This document shows positions 27,001 to 32,843 of a stretch of DNA of 64,000 nucleotides, piece by piece (the first letter of the stretch is position 1; the number at the start of each line of letters is the position of its first letter). A program made the translations under genes and the position numbers. This DNA comes from Telmatactis stephensoni. Taxonomy: Eukaryota; Cnidaria; Anthozoa; Actiniaria; Isophelliidae. Where the stretch lies: the NCBI GenBank assembly GCA_029948255.1, contig JALIZF010001907.1:688001-752000 (forward strand). Direction: 5' to 3'. Under the pieces are notes generated by a model. It did no database searches. It had not been told where the DNA came from and saw nothing but the letters and a program-made list of their open reading frames with translations.

Positions 27001-29530
27001 TAGAGGCCTATGTGGCCTTGCTCTCATGAAACTCCTTACCAATTCCTTTGGGTAATCTATTGCAAGCCTGCTAATAATTTTTGCTTATGTACTTGAAAAT
27101 CATTTTCTTATAGAGCTATTGCATGTGACATCAGAGCAGTTCAATCTGGGGAGCAAAACAAAAGACTTTTGCTCCCTCGAGAATTACAATCCATTGTTTT
27201 GTCCCCCAGATTGAGCAGAATTCCAATGTGCTGCAAGGGGTCTATATATTATATCAGACTACTACAGTATACATCACTTGGATACTGGAGCGGTTTGTGT
27301 ATGAATGTCAAATGGAACACACTATGCTGGGACTCTGTCAGTGCCGTCATGTCAATTGAAACTCCTGTCATACCCTTGCCTTTTTCACAGATATACAAAA
27401 ACTGCTATTATATATTCCAAAGAGGAGTCTTGTGCTAGTAATCTAGTCTTTAAACATGCTGGTTTCATGTTACAATTTGAGTGGATCTTGTTGTCTCCGA
27501 TGGAAACTATTATAAAAATTTTAAAAGTTTTGGCTAAAATCTAAAGCCTCCGTCAGTATTGTTACAGTAAGTAACAAATTCCAATGAAATACAAACAAAA
27601 CAAAACAAAACAAAAACAAAAAAAAGAAAGAAAACAAACAAACAAGTCTCCCCGATTAGTAGGGCACCTGTGCCCGGCTATAAGATTGGAGACGTAAATA
27701 AAGTTATTATTATTATTATTATTATTATTATAAACAAACAAACAAACAAAACAAAATATTATAATTTGAGTAGATTCTCTTGTTTTGTTTTGAATTTCCT
27801 CATGGTATTAAATATGTTCAGGATACTTACATGTATTTCATACTTCCATCCATTGACAGCTTCATCATTGAGTATTTTATGAAATGACAATGTTAGCCCT
27901 TCCCTGAAAAACCTTTGACATTCTTCACTTTTAGTATCATAACCTGTTCAAGTAAAGATGACTTGATCAGTTTTTCCAGTTAATTATTTAAGCAAGTGGT
28001 TACGTAGCTTATCCATTTGTTATACAAGCAATTTCTAACAAACTTAAAGTAAAATTTTCAATTTTATTTGCCAAGTAAGGTACATGTATGTAACCATCTT
28101 TTTGGGGAGTTTTTCTCTCAAACCAAGATACTTTGAGCTTTGATCCAAGGTCATTCATGGACAGTATAGTGTCTATAGTGACTATAAAAAGTGTTTTTAC
28201 AAACTTGATCATGTATTTACAATCGTGACTAACTTTTTTCCATTTTTTTTTCTGTCCCACTTGTATTTATAGCTTTACACTAGTCAAAACAAGGGTTTGG
28301 GGGTCATAAATGACAATTGAAACTATAATTCTCTCAATTGCAATCCCACACGTCTAAACCTCCCACACAAAAGTGACTTGATAAATTTTTCACTGCTTTA
28401 ACCTTTCAGACTTCAATTTTAATATCAGGTTTAGATAAAGTTAGGTTACATTAAGTTAAGTTAGGTTCGATTAGGGTTATCTGTTGGGGTGGGTTTCATG
28501 ATTAAGATATGTATTACAGCTGACAGTATTGGACTGAAATAGATTCAGTTTAGTCTCACTGTTGAATAGTTAGATAAATTAAGTAAATTGAGTTAATTAT
28601 TTAGGTGATGTCACCTAAAAAGTGAAAGCCTGCCAAACTAATGGTCGATCAAATCAGGGGGGTTCTATTAATCGATACATGAATATATTTACAAGAGAAA
28701 GAAGGCAGAAATAATTCATTTGCATTATCATTTCCCCCCGGATCTAATGAACTGTTTTCACCTGACTTCAAAGTGATGTAAACTAAAATAGTAAATAACT
28801 TAGCTAATCTAGTTAACATCACCTATTCAACACTGAGACAAAACGGACTCTAGTGTGGTCTAAGAAAGCAAAACGATAACCCAAAAAGTCAAAACACTAG
28901 AAAGTTTAAAACCCAACCCTGTTGAAATGTTTTGCAGTAGCTTACAGTGATCAGGCTAAAGTAGGTAGCTAGTATTCAACTAAAGTGGAAGAGGTGGCCA
29001 TAAAAACAGCCAAAGTGACTTTTGTGAAGTTCAGGTATTGATATAATGGCATAGATTAAGACCATTTGAAAAACTTCTTAACAATCATAGAAGTCACTTA
29101 AGCCATTTTTTGGGCAGCTCTTCAATTTATTGTTGGTTGTCTACGCATTTTGACAGGCTACAGACCCCAATATACACATGCATAATTGAAGACAAGACAT
29201 ACCAGCTTTACAGAGTTTGATTGATGCTTCAAGTAAAACTTCTAGTTCTCCTTTAGGAAGCACAGGTACAACCCATCTTTGTCTGTTTATCATTTCATCA
29301 AGTCTTGCAAGCTCAGCAATAGGGAAATTTGGTTCCCCATTTGGTAAGAGTAAGTCTTTTTCTTCCTTTGGGTCTGCATTGTCAGGTTGGGAAGATTCCT
29401 TGGTGTTTGATGGTGGGTTTGTAGTATTTGATGTTGTTGTTGAGTCTGTATTTTTAGGCGTGGTTGATGGTGGTGGTGGATTGGGGGGTGTTTGTTCGCC
29501 CTGACCTCCACCTTTTACTGACACGGTCAT
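85..29530 (-). CDS. USP9X: USP9X/fat facets-type ubiquitin hydrolase, 5' part (47 coding exons)
   Basis: Large cytosolic cysteine-protease deubiquitinase that removes ubiquitin from many substrates. Seen: 47 exons whose joined product follows animal USP9X without gaps, all with GT-AG borders and compatible phases. Exons 5' to 3': 29530-29203, 27943-27831, 26414-26302, 24999-24875, 24201-24086, 23645-23579, 23505-23407, 22881-22796, 22647-22599, 22433-22344, 21886-21824, 21517-21428, 21298-21194, 20799-20701, 20198-20091, 19669-19553, 18702-18552, 17859-17772, 17463-17412, 17069-16998, 16777-16674, 16569-16455, 16303-16208, 15963-15737, 15084-14956, 14803-14692, 14507-14370, 13984-13864, 13391-13261, 12507-12445, 12349-12258, 11324-11081, 10595-10470, 9703-9644, 8339-8233, 7886-7778, 7470-7415, 7127-7037, 6723-6571, 5951-5888, 5807-5661, 4818-4700, 4061-3766, 3087-2914, 2434-2293, 2171-2086, 176-85. 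About 1838 of roughly 2550 residues are present; the 3' part is outside the window. Exon 4 has a frame anomaly, described separately. Confidence 0.96.
320..595. repeat. ACGACA-rich low complexity and (TCTA)n
   Basis: Imperfect CAACAACGACGAC units at about 326-428 and a tctatctatc microsatellite at 573-591. Both lie in the USP9X intron upstream of exon 47. They generate long spurious Leu/Val-rich frames. Confidence 0.8.
2535..2754. mobile_element. MITE-like inverted-repeat element
   Basis: Terminal inverted repeats of about 33 bp: taaaggcccaacacac at the left and gtgtgtccggaacttta at the right, with matching inner segments aacattttctgcaac and gaagaaaatgttgc. There is no coding capacity. It lies in the intron between USP9X exons 44 and 45. 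Confidence 0.65.
3340..3490. mobile_element. Palindromic MITE-like element
   Basis: The left arm gattgatcagaacac is mirrored by gtgttctgatcaatc on the right. Outer arms with ctgtgctg and cacagcac and GC-alternating ends (gcgcgcgcg) flank it. It lies in the intron between USP9X exons 43 and 44. Confidence 0.55.
3766..4061 (-). CDS. USP9X: USP9X exon 43, acidic insert and finger-proximal part
   Basis: The 296-nt exon starts [16 protein letters not shown] directly after the Cys-box helix. It has an acidic and Ser-rich insert of about 45 residues ([18 protein letters not shown], then [20 protein letters not shown]) and ends [20 protein letters not shown]. Vertebrate USP9X has the same arrangement with a different insert sequence. 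The donor gtaagt at 3765 leaves phase 2, completed by the G of the next exon ([12 protein letters not shown]). Confidence 0.95.
4149..4380 (-). mobile_element. tRNA-derived SINE, family D, degraded
   Basis: Homologous to the copies at 7919-8178 and 57729-57985. Shared: gccgacggtgcgct, ccctctctccatcagtgctc, ttaagggtatttaaag, aaagaagtcgaaacaagg, and a B-box-like segment on the minus strand. The A-box part is eroded here. It lies in the intron between USP9X exons 42 and 43. Confidence 0.7.
4384..4610. repeat. (CAA)n/(CAG)n low-complexity tract
   Basis: Imperfect CAA and CAG trinucleotides, densest at 4445-4570. They create Gln-rich frames on the plus strand and Leu-rich frames on the minus strand; neither is a gene. 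Confidence 0.85.
4700..4818 (-). CDS. USP9X: USP9X exon 42, USP Cys box with catalytic cysteine
   Basis: The 119-nt exon reads [20 protein letters not shown], then [15 protein letters not shown]. The N-A-G-A-T-C-Y-M-N motif is the USP (C19) Cys box. The Cys is codon 1567 when the 10-nt excess of exon 4 is not counted, against Cys1566 in the human protein. The Asn five residues before it (codon 1562) fits the usual oxyanion position. Donor gtgagt at 4699 downward, acceptor ttgcag after 4818. A Leu-rich frame in the same region on this strand comes from an adjacent CAA repeat and is not coding. Confidence 0.97.
4864..5010. mobile_element. Family A MITE
   Basis: Left end agagcagagtccttatgagt, right end cacaatcatacgaaatc, with the internal attcgaaattcctgc segment also seen at 15650-15670 and 26158-26168. 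About 147 bp. It directly abuts a different palindromic element at 5012-5200. Confidence 0.7.
5012..5200. mobile_element. MITE with about 60-bp terminal inverted repeats
   Basis: Left arm from 5012 (atagattccatttttccgtg, then ctgtactctaatcgatgcac) is mirrored at the right (gtgcatcgattagagtacag, then cacggaaaaatggaatctat). The two arms also share gacgtcaaaatgtggt and its complement. The arms are nearly identical, which suggests a recent insertion. The downstream 5200-5345 stretch has further partial repeats around ccaatcagagcgcgcg. Confidence 0.75.
5661..13984 (-). CDS. USP9X: USP9X exons 28-41, region between UBL and catalytic domain
   Basis: Fourteen exons (13984-13864, 13391-13261, 12507-12445, 12349-12258, 11324-11081, 10595-10470, 9703-9644, 8339-8233, 7886-7778, 7470-7415, 7127-7037, 6723-6571, 5951-5888, 5807-5661) encode the second helical-repeat stretch. 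Blocks include [131 protein letters not shown] and [20 protein letters not shown]. All phases join. The intron between the exons at 12349-12258 and 11324-11081 is almost wholly minisatellite. The exon at 9703-9644 (60 nt, [20 protein letters not shown]) is the least conserved. Confidence 0.94.
6079..6291. mobile_element. MITE-like inverted-repeat element
   Basis: Left arm gcgatgtgcttggcgcttga, right arm cttgagcgccaagcacatcg, about 40 bp each, extending to ggttatttt and aaaataacc. It is followed after 31 bp by the family B element at 6323. Confidence 0.7.
6323..6510 (+). mobile_element. Family B MITE (cggcccgattt element)
   Basis: About 188 bp with inverted ends aaggccgatttacac and gtgtaaatcagccttt. 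The TIR continues into acgacatgtcggcccgattt. Inside are two more cggcccga/tcgggccga blocks. A second copy lies at 52662-52852 in the opposite orientation. It sits in the intron upstream of USP9X exon 40. Confidence 0.8.
7588..7755. mobile_element. MITE-like inverted-repeat element
   Basis: Ends taaggttagcctcctccgc and ggaggaggctaggttaag with inner gcaggcaac/gttgcctgc. The arms are about 25 bp. An inner pair gggcttcct/aggaagccc is also present. It lies 23 bp from USP9X exon 36. Confidence 0.7.
7919..8178 (-). mobile_element. tRNA-derived SINE, family D
   Basis: On the minus strand a tRNA-like head reads ggcatagttggttagtgcg (A box) and gagttcgattccc (B box), about 45 nt apart. It is followed by the family D body. 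The plus-strand left end is a (GGTAAA)n tail at 7919-7939. It has no functional tRNA cloverleaf. Copies at 4149-4380 and 57729-57985. Confidence 0.8.
8502..8940 (+). mobile_element. tRNA-derived SINE, family E, with duplicated tail
   Basis: Head ggtggcgtagtggttaagcc (A box) and ctggttcgagccc (B box), then a body with ttgccacgagggttttttct and cctccctcagcaaaaatcaa. That last body segment (about 8618-8692) occurs again at 8750-8822, so the tail is partly duplicated. A second family E copy lies at 10664-10885 on the minus strand. Confidence 0.75.
8979..9412 (+). other. Possible solo LTR or retroelement end
   Basis: A patch more GC-rich than its surroundings. It has a TATA-like ctataaagg at 9063-9071, a polyadenylation-like aaataaaacc near 9305 and no ORF match. 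This order resembles an LTR. Clear TG/CA termini and target duplications were not found, so this is a weak call. Confidence 0.25.
9968..10340. mobile_element. Two tandem family C palindromic elements
   Basis: Two adjacent copies. Each starts agcatgtctctgtactgtg-like (9979 and 10158) and ends gtttatatcacaatacagaa-like (10100 and 10295). Left and right arms are inverted repeats of each other. Related copies at 23083-23270 and 50717-50880. They lie in the intron between USP9X exons 33 and 34, starting 130 bp downstream of exon 33. Confidence 0.7.
10664..10885 (-). mobile_element. tRNA-derived SINE, family E
   Basis: Minus strand head ggccaagtggttagaccgc (A box) and cctggttcaattccc (B box), body with cctctcaccgctgtggtccc shared with the copy at 8502. 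It lies in the intron downstream of USP9X exon 32. Confidence 0.75.
11357..12208 (+). repeat. 22-bp minisatellite, about 38 units
   Basis: Unit gtaagtggttggtaaggtgt plus ca, head to tail with very few indels. Recurrent variants are gtaagaggtt for gtaagtggtt, ggttagtaag for ggttggtaag, and single substitutions in the gtgtca block. The array starts 33 bp from USP9X exon 32 and ends about 50 bp from exon 31, so it makes up over 90% of a 933-bp intron. Confidence 0.97.
12555..12880 (+). repeat. Degenerate ATTCATCC-type repeat
   Basis: Irregular cattcatccatc/ccatcaatccaac units over about 320 bp in the intron upstream of USP9X exon 30. No fixed period was found by eye. Confidence 0.6.
12906..13063. 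mobile_element. MITE-like inverted-repeat element
   Basis: Ends taattgaagggttc and gaacccttcaatta, with inner aagtgactttttgatg and catcaaaaagtgacttag. About 158 bp, no ORF. Intron between USP9X exons 29 and 30. Confidence 0.75.
14370..14507 (-). CDS. USP9X: USP9X exon 27, conserved Ser-rich linker
   Basis: The 138-nt exon reads [12 protein letters not shown], then [15 protein letters not shown], and ends TENSLPGV. The Ser/Asp-rich linker is identical to that of vertebrate USP9X over 15 residues, which is striking for a disordered segment and suggests a conserved phosphorylated or binding linker. Acceptor ccag and donor gtaag; phase 0 on both sides. Confidence 0.95.
14692..15084 (-). CDS. USP9X: USP9X exons 25-26, ubiquitin-like domain
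   Basis: Exon 25 (15084-14956) encodes [20 protein letters not shown], then [20 protein letters not shown]. Exon 26 (14803-14692) encodes [20 protein letters not shown]. This corresponds to the ubiquitin-like fold found near residues 886-970 of human USP9X: a beta-grasp pattern with the FEIWSHTN strand-turn and the [10 protein letters not shown] strand. Here it occupies about residues 888-968, so spacing relative to the start codon is conserved. Donors gtaca and gtaag and their acceptors preserve phase. Confidence 0.93.
15581..15727. mobile_element. Family A MITE next to a splice donor
   Basis: Ends agagcggttttcgtatgagt and aatacgaaatttgctct, 147 bp. Its right end is 9 nt from the donor of USP9X exon 24 (gtaaatcat then the element), so nearly the whole start of that intron is transposon sequence. 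Confidence 0.85.
15737..20799 (-). CDS. USP9X: USP9X exons 14-24, helical-repeat region continued
   Basis: Eleven exons (20799-20701, 20198-20091, 19669-19553, 18702-18552, 17859-17772, 17463-17412, 17069-16998, 16777-16674, 16569-16455, 16303-16208, 15963-15737) encode blocks such as [124 protein letters not shown] and [20 protein letters not shown]. All have clear counterparts in the same order in animal USP9X. Exon 24 ends with [11 protein letters not shown]. Its donor lies only 9 nt from the end of a family A MITE (15581-15727). Confidence 0.95.
17231..17391. mobile_element. MITE-like inverted-repeat element
   Basis: Ends attacagccaaaatcattgc and gcaatgattttggctgtaat, about 31-bp arms nearly perfect. 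Intron between USP9X exons 19 and 20; the right end is 21 bp from exon 19. Confidence 0.8.
17498..17640. repeat. (AAT)n with attached dispersed 'cactttaca' element
   Basis: An AAT/TAAA-rich tract followed by tatattgccttttctggcag and caatggcactttacaatcc. A comparable tract lies at 22440-22540 with tagcgcttata and taagcgcttta. This looks like microsatellite-tailed short retroelements. Confidence 0.5.
18124..18512. mobile_element. Non-autonomous element with TTAGGG-like internal motifs
   Basis: Ends cattgtaaaaggatcgggta and tacccgatccttttacaatg, about 30-bp arms flanked by G/C runs. Inside, the motif tatct(c/t)ttaggg recurs about five times at irregular spacing. No ORF. Intron between USP9X exons 17 and 18. 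Confidence 0.75.
18756..19122. mobile_element. MITE-like inverted-repeat element
   Basis: Ends tttactcgttttagt and actaaaacgagtaaa. Near each end are repeated aagtgcc and tgccgcccccaa/cgccctcaattaa segments. About 367 bp. Intron between USP9X exons 16 and 17. Confidence 0.7.
21194..24201 (-). CDS. USP9X: USP9X exons 5-13, N-terminal helical-repeat region
   Basis: Nine exons (24201-24086, 23645-23579, 23505-23407, 22881-22796, 22647-22599, 22433-22344, 21886-21824, 21517-21428, 21298-21194) encode successive family blocks. They include [118 protein letters not shown], and [20 protein letters not shown]. These are near-identical to vertebrate USP9X and belong to the ARM/HEAT-like scaffold N-terminal to the catalytic domain. 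Phases 0/2/0/0/2/0/0/0/0 all join. The 21990-22260 MITE lies in the intron between exons 10 and 11. Confidence 0.95.
21990..22260. mobile_element. MITE-like inverted-repeat element
   Basis: Ends aattgccataacctgaaag and ctttccagctatggtaatt with inner aaaattagtaaaac and gttttgctaatttt. The centre is a perfect hairpin, ttgctggtaggca/tgcctaccagcaa. Intron between USP9X exons 10 and 11. Confidence 0.8.
23083..23270. mobile_element. Family C palindromic element
   Basis: Ends agcaatataaaacg and cgttttatattgct. Arms catgtctctgtactgtgata and tatcacagtacagagacata, then taaacacgatggaagatgt and acatcttccagagcgttta. Almost the full length is one imperfect palindrome. Partial copies of the arm continue to 23370. 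Confidence 0.85.
24875..24999 (-). CDS. USP9X: USP9X exon 4 with frame-breaking 10-bp partial duplication
   Basis: From the first acceptor (after 25000) the frame reads FNDYNGARP, matching vertebrate FHIYNGTRP, but meets a stop 13 codons later. The second half reads correctly in another frame: [20 protein letters not shown] then [11 protein letters not shown], matching the RSPDPRSPK end of the vertebrate exon. The switch lies in two imperfect 10-mers, gacatggtct/ctgatggtct on the plus strand (24958-24977). The exon is 125 nt; 115 would keep phase. An internal AG at 24966-24967 used as acceptor gives a 91-nt exon (24965-24875) that restores the frame but drops about 11 residues. It could be an assembly error, an allele, or real alternative splicing. 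Confidence 0.8.
26082..26238. mobile_element. Family A MITE
   Basis: Ends agagtggttttcctatgagt and actcatacgaaaagtgctct, 157 bp, with internal tgactgtaccgtaccatgac and ctgcactgaccgtaac. The same family as 15581-15727. It lies 64 bp from USP9X exon 3. Confidence 0.85.
26302..27943 (-). CDS. USP9X: USP9X exons 2-3
   Basis: Exon 2 (27943-27831, 113 nt) encodes [20 protein letters not shown] and ends KYEIH in phase 0 at a gtaagt donor. Exon 3 (26414-26302, 113 nt) encodes [20 protein letters not shown] and then [18 protein letters not shown], ending in phase 2 at gtacag. Both match the start of the USP9X helical-repeat region. The intron between them carries a degraded family A MITE (27286-27413), a 26806-27070 palindromic element and a 26443-26679 MITE. 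The last of these sits only 28 bp upstream of the exon 3 acceptor. Confidence 0.93.
26443..26679. mobile_element. MITE-like inverted-repeat element
   Basis: Ends taaaggtgatgttacac and tataacatcacctta, with inner tttgcaacaatgatttttca and tgaaaaatcgttgttgcga. About 237 bp. It lies 28 bp upstream of the USP9X exon 3 acceptor. Confidence 0.75.
26806..27070. mobile_element. Family F palindromic element
   Basis: Ends caggcttgtaatggatta and taatctattgcaagcctg. The core shares tttacaggatatatttagac, tcatttgatgccatg and gaggcc...ggcc blocks with 56991-57236 in the same orientation. Confidence 0.75.
27286..27413. mobile_element. Family A MITE, degraded
   Basis: ggagcggtttgtgtatgaat at the left and acagatatacaaaaactgct at the right, with an internal gactctgtcagtgccgtcat segment. 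It is recognisable but diverged from the copies at 15581 and 26082. Confidence 0.55.
27644..27735 (+). mobile_element. 3' end of a short retroelement with (ATT)n tail
   Basis: gtctccccgattagtagggc, ctataagattggagacgtaa, then aataaag and (ATT)n. The order (body, AATAAA-like, simple-repeat tail) is that of a SINE or truncated LINE 3' end. Confidence 0.5.
28548..28850. mobile_element. MITE-like inverted-repeat element
   Basis: Arms agtctcactgttgaatag and ctattcaacactgagac. Inner pairs are less exact (gtgatgtcacc, catcacc). About 300 bp in the first USP9X coding intron. Just upstream, 28430-28480 holds degenerate gttaggtt units. Confidence 0.6.
29203..29530 (-). CDS. USP9X: USP9X exon 1 (start codon, Pro/Ser/Thr-rich N-terminus)
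   Basis: The first coding exon starts at ATG 29528-29530 and reads MTVSVKGGG, comparable to the MTATTRG start of vertebrate USP9X. A low-complexity Pro/Thr/Ser/Asn/Asp stretch of about 70 residues follows. The family signature then begins: [20 protein letters not shown] and a short helix ending KLCKAG. The donor gtatgtc lies at 29202 downward, phase 1. The low-complexity part is expected to diverge. The [17 protein letters not shown] block is almost invariant in the family and fixes the frame. The transcription start and any 5' UTR exon are not certain; a possible UTR exon with donor gtaaat ends at about 30789. Confidence 0.93.
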
Positions 29531-31021
29531 AATTCAACACACAAGCAACTTTAAGACCAAACTGCTTAATGTTTCCACACATATATACAAAAGCAACAAT
29601 GGAAAAGATAGGTTGATGAGGAAGTAATGATTTTTGTTCCTTCACATAAACAGAGTATTTCTGAAATGTAATATCAATTAATATTATTAAGAATTTTGCA
29701 GACACAGTAAATACATGTAAGTTAAAAACATAAAAAACAGCTTGGTGTAACTAACACCATTGAATATGTTAATTATTGTAAAAACATTTAAAGTATGTAT
29801 AGAGAGAGATAGCGAGAAGCGAGAAAGCAAAAGCTAAGCAAATTTCAATTTGAGTTTACTACAAAATGAACAAAACTCCATGAGAAAACTGTGATATTTA
29901 TCAACATTAAAAATATTAGTATTTTGAAAATTGAAGTAGCTATATACAGTTTAATCCCTAATATTTTTATTTTGTTTTATAAACTATCCTAGTAAATCCT
30001 AAGTCATTAATATCCAATAAATACATCAGACCATTGATGATAATTCAATTAATTTTGAGCGATTGTCAAAATATAAACACTTAATTTGAATCATTTGTTT
30101 ACTAATAAGTAAAAACAATATCATTGAAAATAAATTGAAGATAATGGACAATTTAATTGGACCTTCAACGATCTCTATACAATATTGCATTAGCCTTTAT
30201 GGTCGATGATTTTCAAAGGACGGAACCTTGCAAATTTGTCAAGAAAAGTAGGAGAGGCGAGTTGCACAAAAACAGACAGGATATTAATACTACAAGTAAT
30301 AAGTTCAAATTCATAACGTTCTATACAACTTATGGATAGATGTAAATTCAAGGAAACTAGCAATTGTTGGTAATAGATCATGCTTTTCATTTACTAAACG
30401 AACTATAACCTGACAACTTTTGATGATCACCATGAAGGTTCACAATCAACTTAAAACACGTATCCCATAAAATCCCAAGATGTCTCCCGAATGCTTACTG
30501 TAGAAAGTAATAGTTTTATTATAAAACAGATCGATGTATAAAAGCAAAATAGAGATTGTACATCAATACTTTCTCATTTGTAGTAGTATACCGGAAGAGG
30601 CTTGACTAGGAGCCAAAATTTTCATAAAGATTTAAATTCTGCAAGCAAACGATGCAGGACACTGAACTAAAAATATCTCACGCTTTCAGTTATAGTTGGA
30701 GTCACTGATCGACTAGATTGCGAGGTAAATAGACGCCCCATTTACAGAATATTTCTGCGTATTATCAAGGCTTTGATTTGACATTTACCGAGAACCAACT
30801 CAAAATGGCTTCAAATCGTCCCTCGAAAAGTGCGTCACAGTATCCTCCATTTTCACAAGAAACCTACCGTTTTAAAACCCAATATTCCAACATCACAAAG
30901 AAATACTACTGAATTGTCCAAAAGTCTTCGAACGGCTTCAAAATCTTGTAAACCAACAAATTTTACAGGGAAAGTTTTTCATGTTTTGCATGTGGAAGCA
31001 GCAGCCACAGACCTTTACCGC
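29531..31021. other. Intergenic region upstream of USP9X, probable divergent promoter
   Basis: AT-rich and without a supported ORF. From about 30650 to 31020 it becomes richer in CpG (tcgtccctcgaaaagtgcgtc, accgcatgcgcag). On the minus strand a segment ending ttggttctcg at 30789, followed by gtaaatg, could be a 5' UTR exon of USP9X. No TATA box was identified. A bidirectional promoter here is an inference from gene orientation. Confidence 0.35.
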
Positions 31022-32418
31022 ATGCGCAGTAGCTCCCTTAGAGGAACCTGGTCACGTGGTTTGCCATTGGTAAAGACTGGGGTCAAAACACAGGAAACCC
31101 AAGAAAGAAAGAGATCCAAAACAACTGGAAGGAACTGGAAGTAAGTTTTAGTGTTGATGCTTAAGTTTAATATTGTTGATAATACTGAAGTCATTATCAT
31201 TCATTTTCAAGTACAAATTATGTATAATTCATTTATGTAGAGGTACAATGTCATTTTCATTTGTCCTATTTTTTTCACAAAAGTGTGATTTTTCTGTTCA
31301 TATTTTACATGTATTTTTTATTCAAAATCATAAAAAATTGATTCTCTAAGGAACATATTATATTCATGATAATAAACTTTTTCAAACATTGATTCTAGAT
31401 TCCGCATTTAATTTCAATTTTCAGATTTATAGGTTTGGGCTTCCTGTGGCACAACAATTTCTTTTCGTCGTAAAATCTTTTTAACTTGAATACCGTACAT
31501 ATAAAGAATAAAATTTAAAAGGACCATTTCTAAAAAATGTGCTTGTATAAAATATTATTTGTAAACATCGTTGCATCTTACATTGTCTATTTCTAAGGAC
31601 TTCTATTTTCAATTTTTTTAGCATTTCTGAAGCTTTGAAGATATCTAGTAAAGCACATGAGATAGTTTATCATGTTAGCAACCGCTGAACAACGAAAAAA
31701 GGAATTTCAAAGAAATGTTGAAGACAAAAAAAAAGAAAAGTAAAGTGGAGATGCGGGGTTTCGAACCCCGGACCTTCCGCATGCAAAGCGGACGCTCTAC
31801 CACTGAGCTACATCCCCATTGGACTACTGGAAGTGATCAAAATTTATTATATAAATGTGTATTGTGTAACATTGTGGGAAAAACGCTTCAATGCGCCTGC
31901 CATCCTCTGAGCAAACGATACCTGTACATTCCCGTACATCAAAAGGACTTATTTAGGGATCGCATCCGTGTTTTGAGGTTATAAGAACCACGTCAAATTT
32001 AACTCCATCTCTTTCTCCCCTCAGTTGGGTTCCCTGTGGTGGTCGCTTACTTTTGGAATCAGTGTACAACATTTGTTATTCTCAAACATTCAAAGCTGAA
32101 AAAGATGAATATATAAATATTTTTTCTATTTAAGCTGTTCCAGTTTTTTCATTCATTTGTAGAATGATTAAAAGTGAGAAGATGTTCAATTTAGCAGTTC
32201 TATGTTCCGTTCTGTTGTCGGTACAGGTGTATTGTGCGGTCAATTACCTCAGAAAATGTTCCTTCGTAAAATACTTCGTCCAGTTCAGAGTCAGTTTAAT
32301 AAATCTTTCCCAATTGCGCTTCAAAACGAGGTTAGATCTAGACTTGAAGCACATTTATCAGTTCTATTTCAACCTCAACATGAAATCATTTTTCGAGGCA
32401 TCGAACTGAATTCGGAAA
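31022..32418 (+). CDS. Candidate small gene, two exons, product not recognised
   Basis: Exon a, from ATG 31022 to 31140, ends in phase 2 at a strong donor (gtaagttttag). The acceptor ttcaatttag at 32194 gives exon b, 32195-32418, in frame. It reads MFRSVVGTGVLCGQLPQKMF, LRKILRPVQSQFNKSFPIAL, QNEVRSRLEAHLSVLFQPQH up to LNSEK, donor gtatag. A stronger acceptor at 32161-32162 (cattcatttgtag) would instead place exon b's ATG 32202 after an in-frame stop, making exon a 5' UTR. The Arg-rich, acid-poor N-terminus could be a mitochondrial presequence. A possible third exon at 33162 (after tttcag) ends after 7 codons. No family was recognised. It is divergent from USP9X. Confidence 0.3.
31746..31817 (-). 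tRNA. tRNA-Ala (anticodon TGC)
   Basis: Minus-strand gene of 72 nt starting ggggatgtagctcagtggta. The acceptor stem GGGGATG pairs with CATCTCC and includes the G3:U70 wobble that AlaRS recognises. The anticodon loop is TTTGCAT (TGC, reads GCA and other Ala codons). T loop GGTTCGAAACC is the B box; TAGCTCAGTGG is the A box. Discriminator A73, no intron. Downstream on the minus strand, a T-rich run (TTTTCTTTTTTTTT, about 31738-31725) serves as Pol III terminator. It lies within an intron of the plus-strand candidate gene, antisense to it. Confidence 0.97.
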
Positions 32419-32784
32419 AGGTATAGATTTACTAGCTATTTGAACCATTTGCTGATTTATGGGAGGAGTGCAAGGGGTGCGCACCCCCTCCTGAGATGAT
32501 TTTGTGTCCTCTTCTTCTCGATATACTTTTCCAAAAATCCTTTGGACAGTTTCCAATCTCTAGAATACTGTGCCCCCTCCTGTTGTTGTCACCCCTACTC
32601 ACAGAGGACCCAAATAAATCTGCGACTCCAAGCCCAAGATTATTGCATGCGGTCGCACTCTTGTCGGAGCTTCAATCTATAATAATAATAATAATAATAA
32701 TAATAAGCTTTATTAACGTGTCAATATGATTCTAGCTTACATTTAAGTAAACTAAGTGAGGACACCTATCTACTCAAATCAAAA

Positions 32785-32843
<59 letters not shown>

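Noticed and set aside
32164..32409. 81-codon frame starting MIKSEKMFNLAVLC
   Set aside because: It overlaps a more protein-like frame from 32202 that stays open to the splice donor. Its composition is poor, though an exon a junction could join it in frame; low support.
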